A DNA stretch of 55,439 bases from an uncultured Mycoplasmatota bacterium (lineage in GTDB: Bacteria; Bacillota_I; Bacilli_A; RF39; UBA660), in the NCBI GenBank assembly GCA_947166445.1, contig CAMVED010000007.1, positions 1 to 55,439 on the forward strand, written 5' to 3'. This document shows, in pieces, positions 7,611 through 16,672 of the stretch. Under the pieces are notes generated by a model, which had not been told where the DNA came from, searched no databases, and was given only the letters and a program-made list of their open reading frames with translations. Position 1 is the stretch's first letter. Every line of letters starts with the position of its first letter. Both the position numbers and the translations under genes were made by a program.

Positions 7611-9397
7611 GTTTTTTCAAAAGTGAGGTAGCTCCGAAAGGACTTGATTTTTCGAATAGTAGTATGATAGTTGCTTCGGATAAATATATGACTATTTTAA
7701 CCGTTGTAGGTTATCCTAGATATGTGGGAGTAGGTTTTTTATCTAATATTACTAATATGCCTGGTGTAAAGATTGTTATAAAACATATTCCGGTACCTTT
7801 TTCTACTCTTACTAAAATGCTTAATAAAGAACTTGCTGCTATGAAGACAAGGTATCAAGAAGAGCATGATGCAACTCATCAAGAATCAATTAGACAAGAT
7901 TACGAAACTTTGGAATCATTTATTCAACAACTTGCTGCTGCTCAATCTAAAACATTTGATTTTCAAATGCATATTATTGTTTCTGGTAATTCTAAGGAGG
8001 ATGTTGATTTAAAGAAAGTTCAAATTAAGAATTATTTGGATGCAATGCAACTTCGTGCTATTCCTCTTAGGTTTGAACAAGAACAAGTATTAAAATCAAT
8101 GTTACCAGTTTTTCCTAAGCAAGAAATTGAAGAACGTATTGGTACTATAATGCCTAGTCCTACTATGGCTGGTATGTATCCATATATATTTGATAGTATT
8201 AAGGATCCAGGACCATCTGTTCTTCTTGGAACTGATTTTTCTGGTGGTGTTGTTATGTTTAATCAATTCCTTTATCAAACTAGAAAAGAACATAACAGAA
8301 CTAATGCTAATATGATTATATTAGGTACTTCTGGTAGTGGTAAGTCTACTGCTGCAAAACTATTACTTAGAACTGCTATTAGAAATAGTTACAAAATAGT
8401 GGCTATTGACCCAGAAAACGAACTTAAAGAAATGGTTGAAGCCACAGGCGGAGATGTAATCGATTTAGGTAAAGGTGGAGAATTTGGCCTTATAAATCCA
8501 CTTGAAGTACTAATTGATGCTGATGATGATGAATTAAGGCAAGGACTTGGATATACTGTTCTTACAAAAACTCTTCAATTTTTGAAAGGATTTATGAAAT
8601 ATTATGATCCATCTATTGAAGAGGATGTTCTTAATTTATTCATTGAACTTACTCAAGAAACATATCAAAGATTTGGTATTGGTTTCAATACAGATTTTTC
8701 TAACTTTACAAGTGAGAATTATCCGACTTTTGATGATGTTTATACTACTATAAAAGGTAAGCTTACATCTATGACAGATATGACTCATGAACGTGATATA
8801 ATGGAACGTTTGGAATTAAAAATTAGACCATTTGTCAATGAACTTAGATTTTTCTTTAATGGAAAAACTACTATAACTACTCATAGTAATTTTATAGTAT
8901 TTAATATAAGAGAACTTATGAATACTGATGTAAATATAAGAAATGCATTGTTATTTAACGTTCTTAAATATGCTTGGAGTTTGTGTTTAGATGCTAGTAT
9001 AAATACAGTACTTATGGTTGATGAAGCCCATGTACTTCTTTCTGGAGGTAATGTACTTGGGGCTGATTTCTTAGCACAAATTCAAAGACGTTCACGTAAG
9101 TATAACACAGGTAATATAATAATTACTCAACAACCTAGTGATTTTACAACTAGAGAAGTTATAACTCAAGGAAAAGCAATTTTTGATAATGCTTCTTACT
9201 ACTTAGTAATGGGACTTAAAAAACAAGCAGTAGAAGACTTATCATTACTTATAGATTTAAATGATAATGAAAAAGAAAGTATTAAACGTTATTCTCAAGG
9301 AGAAGCATTATTTGTATGCGGTTCTAGAAGAATGAGAATTTCAGTTATTGTAACACCAGAAGAATTAGATTCATTTGGTAGTGGTGGAGGACTATAG
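7607..9397 (+). CDS. virB4: VirB4-like T4SS ATPase
   Basis: A 596-residue ATPase. The Walker A motif LGTSGSGKST is at about residue 239, then VAIDPENELKEMV. Walker B is VLMVDEAHVLLSGG at about 467, followed by RRSRKYNTGNIIITQQPSDF, the arginine-containing motif typical of VirB4/TraC. The first 230 residues continue the VirB4 middle domain. It should act at the cytoplasmic face as a hexameric motor with the VirB6- and PrgI-like proteins. It is coupled to the preceding gene through ATGA, and the next gene follows after 22 bases with a good RBS (GGGAGG). Confidence 0.93.
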   Translation: MSFFKSEVAPKGLDFSNSSMIVASDKYMTILTVVGYPRYVGVGFLSNITNMPGVKIVIKHIPVPFSTLTKMLNKELAAMKTRYQEEHDATHQESIRQDYETLESFIQQLAAAQSKTFDFQMHIIVSGNSKEDVDLKKVQIKNYLDAMQLRAIPLRFEQEQVLKSMLPVFPKQEIEERIGTIMPSPTMAGMYPYIFDSIKDPGPSVLLGTDFSGGVVMFNQFLYQTRKEHNRTNANMIILGTSGSGKSTAAKLLLRTAIRNSYKIVAIDPENELKEMVEATGGDVIDLGKGGEFGLINPLEVLIDADDDELRQGLGYTVLTKTLQFLKGFMKYYDPSIEEDVLNLFIELTQETYQRFGIGFNTDFSNFTSENYPTFDDVYTTIKGKLTSMTDMTHERDIMERLELKIRPFVNELRFFFNGKTTITTHSNFIVFNIRELMNTDVNIRNALLFNVLKYAWSLCLDASINTVLMVDEAHVLLSGGNVLGADFLAQIQRRSRKYNTGNIIITQQPSDFTTREVITQGKAIFDNASYYLVMGLKKQAVEDLSLLIDLNDNEKESIKRYSQGEALFVCGSRRMRISVIVTPEELDSFGSGGGL

Positions 9398-9419
9398 ACT
9401 TCTGAAGGGAGGCATTTAA

Positions 9420-11720
9420 ATGAAACTTAAATTAAAAGCAACAAAAAGGGATTGGATGATATTTGGCGCATTTTCTTTACTTTTATTGGCTGTTGTATCA
9501 ATTTTAGTAAACAATATCAATTCTTTTTCTACAACTGGTAAGTTTGCAGGAATAGATCCTTTTCATGCTCTTATTCATAATTTTGGAGCTGTAATTTTGT
9601 TTTATGCTTTTGCTATGGGGTTTCTATTTGTAACTGTAAAAGATTATTTCTTTGATAGGACAACTGGAGGACCTGGAATAAGCTTTGGCCCAAAAGATGA
9701 AAAAGGTTTTTCAAGATGGTGTACTGATAAAGAAATGAAGGCTACACTATCTGAAGTTAATGTTAAAGACTCTGAATATGAACATGCTGGTTTTCCTATT
9801 CTGAGTACCGGTGATAAATTTTGGGTTGATGATGGCGAATCACATAATATAGTTATAGGTTCTACAGGTACTGGAAAAACACAATGTGTAATTCATCCTT
9901 TAGTAAAAATTCTTGCTAAAAAAGGCGAATCTATGATTGTAACCGATCCTAAAGGAGAAATATATCGTGAAAGCGCTGGCCTTTTAAAAGAAAAAGGTTA
10001 TCAAATAATTGTCCTTAATTTTCGTGATCCTCAAAAAGGTAATACATGGAATCCACTTAATTTACCATATAAACTATATAAACAAGGTAACAAAGATAAA
10101 GCTATGGAACTTTTAGATGACCTTGCTGCAAATATTCTTTATGATGATGCAGGAGGAGCTAGTAAAGATCCATTTTGGGAAAAAACTTCTGCCGATTATT
10201 TTGTAGGTCTTGCTTTAGGTTTATTCGAAGATGCTAAAGAAGAGGAAATTAACTTAAATAGTATTTCTCTTATGACTACTGCTGGGGAAGAAAGATTTGG
10301 TGGTAGAAGTACTTATATTAAAGAATATTTTAATGAAAAAGATCCTGCAGGGGCTGCTTATACAAGTGCATCTGGAACTATTACTGCTCCTGAAGAAACT
10401 AAAGGGTCAATTCTATCTACATTTAAACAAAAGATTAGACTTTTTGCTTCGCGTGAAAATCTATCTGAAATGTTATCTCAAAATGATTTTGATATAGATT
10501 CAATAGGTAAACAAAAAACAGCGGTATTTATGATTATTCAAGATGAAAAGAAAACATATCATGCACTTGCTACAATATTTATTAAGCAAGTTTATGAATC
10601 ATTAATAGATGTTGCACAACAACAAAAAAGTGGTGCACTTCCAGTAAGAACTAACTTTATACTAGATGAGTTTCAAAATATGCCGCCTTTAAAAGATATT
10701 ACTACAATGGTTGCAGCTGCTCGTTCTAGACATATTAGACTTACTATGATTATTCAAAACTTTGCAGGTCTTGAAGCTACTTATAGTAAAGAAGTTGCTC
10801 AAACTATAAGAAGTAACTGTAATAATTTATTGTATTTACTTACTACAGAGCTTGCTGCTCTTGAAGAAATTAGTAAACTATGTGGAGATAAGATGGTAAA
10901 GGTCGGAAGCGGCGATAAAGAGCGCGAAGAAGCTCGTCCTCTTATTACTGTAGCAGATCTTCAAAAGATGAAACAGTATGAAGCTATAGTTATCAGAACC
11001 AGACTTAACCCATTTAAAACTAAATTAAAACCTAACTTTGAAATCGATTGGGGTGGATCTAAAGTTGAAGCAGATCCATTTGTAGAAAGACAAAGTAGAC
11101 CTGTTAAAGTATTTGATATAAAAGAATTTGTTAAAGATAAAAGAAAAAATAAATTCATGAATATGCTTGAAAATGCTGGAGGTATGCCAGATGGTGGAAT
11201 GGGTATGGGAATTCCTGGAGGATTTCCTAGTCTTCCTGGTATGGGACCTGTTACATCGGTTAATACTAATCCATTTGGTAATGCTCATAATAACAATGCA
11301 CCAGTTAGTAATGAGCCATCTTCTGGATTAAATGTAGATGAATTAGTTAAGAGGATAGATGCTAAAATAGCAGAACTTGAAAAAGAAGAAGAGGAAGAAA
11401 GAAGAAAAATAGAAGAACAAAAGAAAAAAGAAAGTGAACAACTTAAAGAAAAACAACATGATGATGAACTTATTCCTGATAGTAAAGAACCTCAAAGTGA
11501 TGTGGTAACTTCTGATAATAATACTTCTGTGGCAGATGAAGTTTCTAATATTGCTCCTGCTATTTTGACAGGTTTTAAAGATAATAAAAAAGAAATTGAC
11601 AAAGTTGAGGATGCTGATGAAGCTGAACCAATGAAGAAGGGTGAACCTGTAGTTAACTCTGAAGTGTCGAATTATTTGGTTACCGATGATCAATTTTTTG
11701 ATGATTTCTTTGATGAATAA
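9420..11720 (+). CDS. virD4: VirD4/TraG-like type IV coupling ATPase
   Basis: A 766-residue protein with two N-terminal membrane helices (about 14-32 and 55-78). The Walker A motif GSTGTGKT is at about 147, then VTDPKGEIYRES. Walker B is FILDEFQNMPPL at about 413, and the sensor-like segment LTMIIQNFAGLEATY follows. Coupling proteins recruit substrates to the channel and use ATP to move them. Residues beyond about 590 form a Met/Gly/Pro-rich stretch and then a long acidic, coiled-coil-prone tail (about 630-766), where substrate or adaptor recognition could lie. It is the last gene of the locus and is followed by a terminator. No relaxase gene is adjacent. Confidence 0.93.
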   Translation: MKLKLKATKRDWMIFGAFSLLLLAVVSILVNNINSFSTTGKFAGIDPFHALIHNFGAVILFYAFAMGFLFVTVKDYFFDRTTGGPGISFGPKDEKGFSRWCTDKEMKATLSEVNVKDSEYEHAGFPILSTGDKFWVDDGESHNIVIGSTGTGKTQCVIHPLVKILAKKGESMIVTDPKGEIYRESAGLLKEKGYQIIVLNFRDPQKGNTWNPLNLPYKLYKQGNKDKAMELLDDLAANILYDDAGGASKDPFWEKTSADYFVGLALGLFEDAKEEEINLNSISLMTTAGEERFGGRSTYIKEYFNEKDPAGAAYTSASGTITAPEETKGSILSTFKQKIRLFASRENLSEMLSQNDFDIDSIGKQKTAVFMIIQDEKKTYHALATIFIKQVYESLIDVAQQQKSGALPVRTNFILDEFQNMPPLKDITTMVAAARSRHIRLTMIIQNFAGLEATYSKEVAQTIRSNCNNLLYLLTTELAALEEISKLCGDKMVKVGSGDKEREEARPLITVADLQKMKQYEAIVIRTRLNPFKTKLKPNFEIDWGGSKVEADPFVERQSRPVKVFDIKEFVKDKRKNKFMNMLENAGGMPDGGMGMGIPGGFPSLPGMGPVTSVNTNPFGNAHNNNAPVSNEPSSGLNVDELVKRIDAKIAELEKEEEEERRKIEEQKKKESEQLKEKQHDDELIPDSKEPQSDVVTSDNNTSVADEVSNIAPAILTGFKDNKKEIDKVEDADEAEPMKKGEPVVNSEVSNYLVTDDQFFDDFFDE

Positions 11721-11724
11721 TAAT

Positions 11725-11746
11725 ACCCTTATTTTAAGGGTTTTAT
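11725..11746 (+). terminator. Terminator ending the T4SS locus
   Basis: ACCCTT (11725-11730) and AAGGGT (11736-11741) form a stem with a small AT loop. TTTTATT follows. Confidence 0.75.
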
Positions 11747-11802
11747 TGTGTTCTAATTAATCACTAATACTATTTATACATAAAATATACTGGGAGGTAT
11801 TT

Positions 11803-12090
11803 ATGTATAAAAATATAAGAGCATGTGATTTAAAAGGATTAATTGGTAAAGTAAATATTATTGATATAAGGAAAAACTATTTATATAATTTGGGAGCTAT
11901 ACCGAGTAGTAAAAATGTTCCTAGTAGTTTTTTGCTTATGTATCCTGAAAAGTATTTAGAAAAAGATAAGGAATATTATATATATTGTAGTGGTGGTATG
12001 GAAAGTCCTAAGGTCTGTTCAGAACTTTTTAATAAAGGTTATAATGTAGTAAATGTTTTAGGTGGTTATAATGACTATGTGATAAGTTAA
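11803..12090 (+). CDS. Rhodanese-like sulfurtransferase domain protein
   Basis: A 95-residue single-domain rhodanese. IIDIRKNYLYNLGAIPSSKN is the N-terminal CH2A-like motif. The active-site loop YCSGGMES contains the expected cysteine, and LGGYNDYV ends the domain. Such small rhodaneses carry persulfide sulfur in sulfur trafficking. The RBS GGGAGG precedes the ATG. It stands alone between the T4SS terminator and truB, so no specific partner is indicated. Confidence 0.85.
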   Translation: MYKNIRACDLKGLIGKVNIIDIRKNYLYNLGAIPSSKNVPSSFLLMYPEKYLEKDKEYYIYCSGGMESPKVCSELFNKGYNVVNVLGGYNDYVIS

Positions 12091-12162
12091 AAAAGATATA
12101 TTCTTTTTTTCTTTTATATTTACGGAAAATTTGTTATAATTCATGTATGTTTAGGTGATATT

Positions 12163-13017
12163 ATGAATGAAATAATTTTGATAAACAAAGAAAAGGGTTA
12201 TACTTCTAGAGATATAGTAAATATAGTTTCTAAACAATTAAATACTAAAAAGATAGGTCATTTTGGTACTCTTGATCCTATGGCTGAAGGCTTGCTTATA
12301 ATTGGGGTGGGAGCTTATACTAAGCTTGGTAATTTTTTAGAAAATGATACTAAAGAATATATTGCGGAAGTATTAATAGGTACAAGTACTGATACATATG
12401 ATATTGAAGGAAAAGTTATAGAACAAGTAATTAATGTAGATTTAACTAAAGATGATATAGAGGATGCTTTAAATAAATTTAAAACTACATATCATCAAGA
12501 AGTACCTATTTATAGTGCTACTAAAGTAAATGGTAAAAAGTTATATGAATACGCTCGTGAAGGCAGAAAAGTAGAACTTCCTAAAAAAGAAGTAACTATT
12601 TATGATTTAGAGTTACTTGATTTTTTTGAAAGAAATAATAATAAGTATTTTAGATTTAAATGTTTAGTTAGTAAAGGTACATATATAAGAAGTTTAATAA
12701 ATGATATATCTAAAGAACTTAATATTCCACTTTGTATGAGTACTCTTGTTAGAACTAAGCAAGATAAGTTTAGTTTGGAGGATGCTAATACTTTGGATGA
12801 TATAAAAAAAGGCATTTATAAGTCTTTAAATATTAGAGATGTTTTAGATGTAGATGTAGAAGAAATTCCTTTAGAACTTGAAAAGAAGATACTTAATGGC
12901 TCAAAAATTGAAATAAGTAAAAGTAAAATGATCCTTTTTACTAAAAATGGAGAAGATATTGTTCTTTATGCTCCTTATTATAATGAAATGAAACCAGTTT
13001 TGACCTTTAAAAAATAA
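12163..13017 (+). CDS. truB: tRNA pseudouridine-55 synthase TruB
   Basis: A 284-residue TruB. The catalytic aspartate is in KIGHFGTLDPMAEGLL (about residue 39), followed by KEYIAEVLIGTSTDTYDIEG, YSATKVNGKKLYEYAREG and the RNA-contact segment KGTYIRSLINDI. It makes pseudouridine 55 in the T loop of tRNAs. A TATAAT and an AGGTGAT RBS precede the ATG. In many Bacilli truB follows rbfA and precedes ribF; here it sits apart from infB-rbfA and has no ribF beside it. Confidence 0.95.
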   Translation: MNEIILINKEKGYTSRDIVNIVSKQLNTKKIGHFGTLDPMAEGLLIIGVGAYTKLGNFLENDTKEYIAEVLIGTSTDTYDIEGKVIEQVINVDLTKDDIEDALNKFKTTYHQEVPIYSATKVNGKKLYEYAREGRKVELPKKEVTIYDLELLDFFERNNNKYFRFKCLVSKGTYIRSLINDISKELNIPLCMSTLVRTKQDKFSLEDANTLDDIKKGIYKSLNIRDVLDVDVEEIPLELEKKILNGSKIEISKSKMILFTKNGEDIVLYAPYYNEMKPVLTFKK

Positions 13018-13067
13018 ACAATAAGTGTTACAATATAATAAGAGTATAAATAGTTATGGAGGCTTAT

Positions 13068-13289
13068 ATGGAGTTTGAAAGCGCTTTAGATTTAAAAAAC
13101 AGGGTAATGCCTGCTTTAAAAATGAAAGAAGAGAGATTGAGAACAGAAGGGTATGATTTTACTTCTGAAGATATCTGGTTTTATTTGAGACAAAACAAAT
13201 GGACTAAAAGTAAGAATCTAACATTAAATGAGATAGTAAATGATATATTAAAGCTTGATGGCTCTTTTTTGAAGAACAGAGGTGATTAG
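13068..13289 (+). CDS. ComN-like post-transcriptional regulator family protein
   Basis: A 73-residue protein resembling the post-transcriptional regulator family (ComN/YrzD). It has an N-terminal helix with MPALKMKEERLRTEGYDF, then SEDIWFYLRQNKW and a short basic C-terminus. In Bacillus subtilis, comN lies in the same neighbourhood as relA and dtd and affects competence mRNA. The genomic context here (just before rel) agrees. The start at 13068 is chosen because the upstream in-frame ATG at 13056 overlaps the GGAGG Shine-Dalgarno sequence (13058-13062). The actual role in this organism is inferred from the family only. Confidence 0.7.
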   Translation: MEFESALDLKNRVMPALKMKEERLRTEGYDFTSEDIWFYLRQNKWTKSKNLTLNEIVNDILKLDGSFLKNRGD

Positions 13290-13290
13290 T

Positions 13291-15429
13291 TTGGATAATA
13301 GAACAATAGAATATAAAAATTTAAGAGTAAAATTAGAAAAATATTTGTCAGAAGATGAACTAAAAGATGTTGATAAGGCCTATAAATATGCTGAAGATAA
13401 ACATCGTGGTCAATATCGTTTAACAGGCGAGTCTTATATTAATCATCCTCTTTTTGTTGCGGATATTTTAACCTCTATAAAGGCTGATAGAGAAACTATT
13501 ATTGCAGCACTTTTACATGATGTTGTTGAGGATACTGAAACAAGTAAAAATGATATTAAAGAACAATTTGGAGATAATATTGCTAGACTTGTTGATGGGG
13601 TTACTAAAATAAATAATATTCATGTTTCTACTGATAATGAGTATTTAACTAGTTATTATAAAAAGATAATAGTTGGAATGAGTGAAGATGTAAGGGTAAT
13701 CATTGTAAAATTAGCAGATCGATTACATAATATGAGAACTTTATATGCTCTTCCTCATGAAAAACAAAAGAAGAAAGCAAAAGAAACATTAGATATACTT
13801 GCACCAATTGCTCATAGACTTGGTATGAATAAAATCAAAAGTGAACTTGAAGAATTATCTTTAAAATACTTAAAGCCTGATGCTTATAATGATGTTGTAG
13901 AGAAGCTTAATAAAAAGAAAGTTGAACGTGAAGCATATGTTAAAAAGATGATGGATGAGGTAAGTGATCTTTTAACAAAAAATGGTATTAGACATCAAAT
14001 AAAAGGACGTGCCAAAAGCATATATAGTATATATAGGAAACTTGATAAAGGTCGTAGTTTTAATGATATATATGATCTTCTTGCTATTAGAATACTTGTT
14101 GAAGAAGAGCAAGAGTGCTATTTATCACTTGGTTTAATTCATTCCAAATATAAGCCGATTCCTAAAAGATTTAAGGATTTTATCGCTATGCCAAAAACAA
14201 ATCTTTATCAATCTTTGCATACAACTGTTATTGGATTAGATGGTAATATATTTGAGATTCAAATAAGAACTTATGCGATGGATGAAATTGCTGAAAATGG
14301 TATTGCTTCTCATTGGGCTTATAAAGAAAATAAAAATGCTGCTACTGAGATGCAAAATATTACTGAACAAAAACTACAGTTTTATAAATCTATAATTGAA
14401 TTACAAGAAGAAAAATTAACTAATGAAGATTTTATAGATACTGTAAAAAATGAAGTACTTAATAACAATATCTATGTTTATACTCCAAAGGGTGATGTTA
14501 TAGAATTGCCAAAAGGAGCGACACCTATAGATTTTGCTTATAAGATTCATACTCAAATTGGTGATAAATTAACTGGAGCAATAGTTAATAATAGTATGGT
14601 ACCTCTTTCATATGAACTTAAAAATACTGATGTTATAAAAGTAATTACTAATAATAATTCAAAAGGTCCTTCACGTGAGTGGCTTAATATTGCCAAAACA
14701 ACAAGTGCTAAAAATAAGATTAAAAATTTCTTTAATAGAACTACTAAAGAAGATTATATTGCACAAGGTAAAGACTTGCTTGAAAAAGAATTAAGAAGAA
14801 AGAAAATACCAATAAATGAATTTCAAAGTGAAGAGAATTTAAAGAAAGTTTTTGAGAAATTTAAATTAGAATCTTTAGAAGATTTGTATCTTAATATTGG
14901 TAATAACAAATTTTCTGCAAAGTCGATTGTTAAGCAAGAAAGCGATGAGTATAAAGAGGTTGAAAAAGAAGTAAAACCTATAGTTAAAGTAGGGGATAGT
15001 GATATTCTTGTTGGTGATACGAAAAATATTGAAGTTCATATTGCCAATTGTTGTTTACCATTACCTGGTGATGAAATTATAGGTTATATTACTAAGTCTA
15101 GTGGTATTCGTATACATAGAAAGGACTGCTCTAATATTGAACTTTTTGAGGATAGAATAGTTGATGCTAGGTGGAATAGTGTCATAAATAATAAGTACAA
15201 TAGTGAACTTATTATTCATTCTACTTCTAAAGAAAATATTATATTTGATATTGTTCAAGCAGCAGCAGCTATGAGTATAATAGTAGAGAATGTAAATTTG
15301 ATTTATAAAAGTAATAACAATGTATATTCTGTTGATGTACTTGTAAAAGATTTAGAATCATTGCAAAAGTTTATGATTAGTTTAAACAAATTAAAATATG
15401 TAAGTGATGTAGAAAGGATTATGAAATAA
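13291..15429 (+). CDS. relA: Bifunctional (p)ppGpp synthetase/hydrolase Rel
   Basis: About 712 residues with the complete RelA/SpoT architecture. An N-terminal HD hydrolase domain (INHPLFVADIL, LLHDVVEDT, KLADRLHNMRTL) is followed by the synthetase domain (GRAKSIYSIYRKL, DLLAIRILV, YQSLHTTV), a TGS domain (VYTPKGDVIELPKGATPIDF), a zinc-finger-like CC motif (NCCLPLPGDEIIGYI) and a C-terminal ACT domain. It makes and degrades the stringent-response alarmone. The TTG at 13291 is favoured because AGAGGTGAT is correctly spaced; a GTG at 13282 is possible. It overlaps no gene at the 3' end except the first base of dtd. Confidence 0.95.
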   Translation: MDNRTIEYKNLRVKLEKYLSEDELKDVDKAYKYAEDKHRGQYRLTGESYINHPLFVADILTSIKADRETIIAALLHDVVEDTETSKNDIKEQFGDNIARLVDGVTKINNIHVSTDNEYLTSYYKKIIVGMSEDVRVIIVKLADRLHNMRTLYALPHEKQKKKAKETLDILAPIAHRLGMNKIKSELEELSLKYLKPDAYNDVVEKLNKKKVEREAYVKKMMDEVSDLLTKNGIRHQIKGRAKSIYSIYRKLDKGRSFNDIYDLLAIRILVEEEQECYLSLGLIHSKYKPIPKRFKDFIAMPKTNLYQSLHTTVIGLDGNIFEIQIRTYAMDEIAENGIASHWAYKENKNAATEMQNITEQKLQFYKSIIELQEEKLTNEDFIDTVKNEVLNNNIYVYTPKGDVIELPKGATPIDFAYKIHTQIGDKLTGAIVNNSMVPLSYELKNTDVIKVITNNNSKGPSREWLNIAKTTSAKNKIKNFFNRTTKEDYIAQGKDLLEKELRRKKIPINEFQSEENLKKVFEKFKLESLEDLYLNIGNNKFSAKSIVKQESDEYKEVEKEVKPIVKVGDSDILVGDTKNIEVHIANCCLPLPGDEIIGYITKSSGIRIHRKDCSNIELFEDRIVDARWNSVINNKYNSELIIHSTSKENIIFDIVQAAAAMSIIVENVNLIYKSNNNVYSVDVLVKDLESLQKFMISLNKLKYVSDVERIMK

Positions 15430-15878
15430 TGAGAGTATTAGTTCAAAGAACACTTGATGCCAAAGTAGAAGTTGATGGAAAAATAGTTGGGCAAATAGAT
15501 AAAGGACTTATGCTTTTAGTCGGTTTTACGCAAACTGACACTGACAAAGAAATTGATTGGATTGTTAATAGAGTATTGAATCTGAGAATATTTGATGATG
15601 AAAATGGTGTTATGAATAGATCTGTATTAGATGTTGGGGGTAATATCCTATCTGTTTCTCAATTTACTTTATATGGGGATTGTAGTAAGGGTAATAGACC
15701 TAGTTATCTGAAAGCTCTTAGAGGATCAGAAGCTACTGTTTTATATGATTTATTTAATAAAAAGTTGAAAGAACGTGGTGTTGTTGTAGAAACAGGTGTA
15801 TTTGGTGCTGATATGAAAGTGTCATTTACTAATGATGGACCTGTTACAATAATACTTGAAAAAGATAATTCTTTATGA
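15429..15878 (+). CDS. dtd: D-aminoacyl-tRNA deacylase
   Basis: A 149-residue Dtd. It has the SQFTLYGD motif and the cross-subunit Pro motif FTNDGPVTIIL, both needed for the active site that removes D-amino acids (and glycine from tRNA-Ala). MRVLVQRTLDAKVEVDGK is the standard N-terminus. The start ATG is 1 base from the end of rel (TAATG junction), matching the Bacillus rel-dtd pair. Confidence 0.96.
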   Translation: MRVLVQRTLDAKVEVDGKIVGQIDKGLMLLVGFTQTDTDKEIDWIVNRVLNLRIFDDENGVMNRSVLDVGGNILSVSQFTLYGDCSKGNRPSYLKALRGSEATVLYDLFNKKLKERGVVVETGVFGADMKVSFTNDGPVTIILEKDNSL

Positions 15879-15883
15879 CAAAG

Positions 15884-15985
15884 TATAAGTATGACGGAAA
15901 CTTCATATAATTAAAAAGGATACTTAATTTTCATATATTAGGTATTATCTTTTAATGAGAACCTAACAACTTGTTAGGCTTTTTT
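15884..15985 (+). ncRNA. Candidate small RNA with a block shared with the RNA at 31.09 kb
   Basis: A -10 box TATAAG (15884-15889) is followed six bases later by a block at 15896-15923 that reads GGAAACTTCATATAATTAAA and continues AAGGATAC. The same block, with two or three differences, lies at 31087-31114, again six bases after a -10 box. The transcript would end at the hairpin at 15962-15978. On the minus strand the same block is the T-rich tail of another hairpin (about 15924-15956). The -35 box is weak. I infer a small antisense-type RNA. Confidence 0.45.
15962..15985 (+). terminator. Terminator after dtd and the candidate small RNA
   Basis: CCTAAC and GTTAGG arms around CAACTTG-type loop bases, followed by C and six T's. 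Confidence 0.75.
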
Positions 15986-15989
15986 CTTT

Positions 15990-16043
15990 TATACCAAAAT
16001 TCCAAAGAGTAGTGATAGTAATAAAAAAAATAGTATTAATAAT
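15990..16043 (-). pseudogene. Possible remnant of a small hydrophobic toxin gene
   Basis: On the minus strand, just beyond the plus-strand terminator, an open stretch of 17 codons encodes only hydrophobic residues (LLILFFLLLSLLFGILV). It has an in-frame stop immediately upstream, no start codon and no RBS. Its position relative to the small RNA is the same as that of the tiny hydrophobic ORF at 31192-31269. It may be a decayed copy, but AT-rich DNA readily encodes such strings. Confidence 0.2.
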
Positions 16044-16079
16044 TATATTTTTATTCCATATACTAATACTGGTGATGAT

Positions 16080-16622
16080 ATGGACTTGAAGAAAATAAAA
16101 ATAATTAGTTTTTTTGGAGTATTTGCTCTTACTTTTTTATTCCATTTTTTATATGAATGGTTTCCAAATAATGTATTCGCAGTTTTTTTCCCAGTAAATG
16201 AAAGCATCTGGGAGCATATGAAGCTTCTTTATAGTGGGTTTTTCTTTTGGGGTATAATTGAGTATATTTTAATTAGAAAATATGATATAAAGATAAATAA
16301 TTATATTTTAAATACTTTTATAGTTATGATAACTACTATTATTGTATATTTGATAGTATATTTACCTCTTTATGATGTGATAGGAGAATCAATGATCATA
16401 TCGATTGGACTTTTAATAATAATTATTGTTTTAGCAGAGCTTTTCAGTTTTTATTTATTAAGAATGGAAAGACAAGATAGTCCGCTTAATAAAGCAAGTG
16501 TTGTATTAATACTTTTGGGATATGTTGTTTTTGCTTCACTTACTTTTAATCCTATTAAAAATTATATTTTTTATGATACACACCATCATAAATATGGAAT
16601 AGACATTTATAAAGAGCAATAG
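16080..16622 (+). CDS. Multi-pass membrane protein, DUF6512-like
   Basis: A 180-residue protein with about five transmembrane helices. A conserved-looking segment VNESIWEHMKLLYSGFFFWG lies between helices 1 and 2. The C-terminus is HHHKYGIDIYKEQ. NESIWEHMK-type sequences are typical of a family of uncharacterised Firmicutes membrane proteins (I believe DUF6512). No function is known to me. The GGTGATGAT RBS precedes the ATG, and a terminator follows directly. Confidence 0.6.
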   Translation: MDLKKIKIISFFGVFALTFLFHFLYEWFPNNVFAVFFPVNESIWEHMKLLYSGFFFWGIIEYILIRKYDIKINNYILNTFIVMITTIIVYLIVYLPLYDVIGESMIISIGLLIIIIVLAELFSFYLLRMERQDSPLNKASVVLILLGYVVFASLTFNPIKNYIFYDTHHHKYGIDIYKEQ

Positions 16623-16637
16623 CTCTTTATTTTTATT
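16611..16637 (+). terminator. Terminator after the membrane protein gene
   Basis: AAAGAGC (16611-16617) pairs with GCTCTTT (16622-16628), and a T-rich tail follows. The stem spans the stop codon. Confidence 0.75.
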
Positions 16638-16672
16638 TAATGTTATATTATAATTATAATAGAGGTGAAAGA

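Noticed and set aside
2644-11746. An integrative conjugative element
   Set aside because: No integrase, relaxase, oriT-like sequence or flanking direct repeat is visible within the window.
12999-13040. Separate promoter for the comN-like gene from TTGACC and TATAAT
   Set aside because: The spacer of 28 bases is not compatible with a single promoter.
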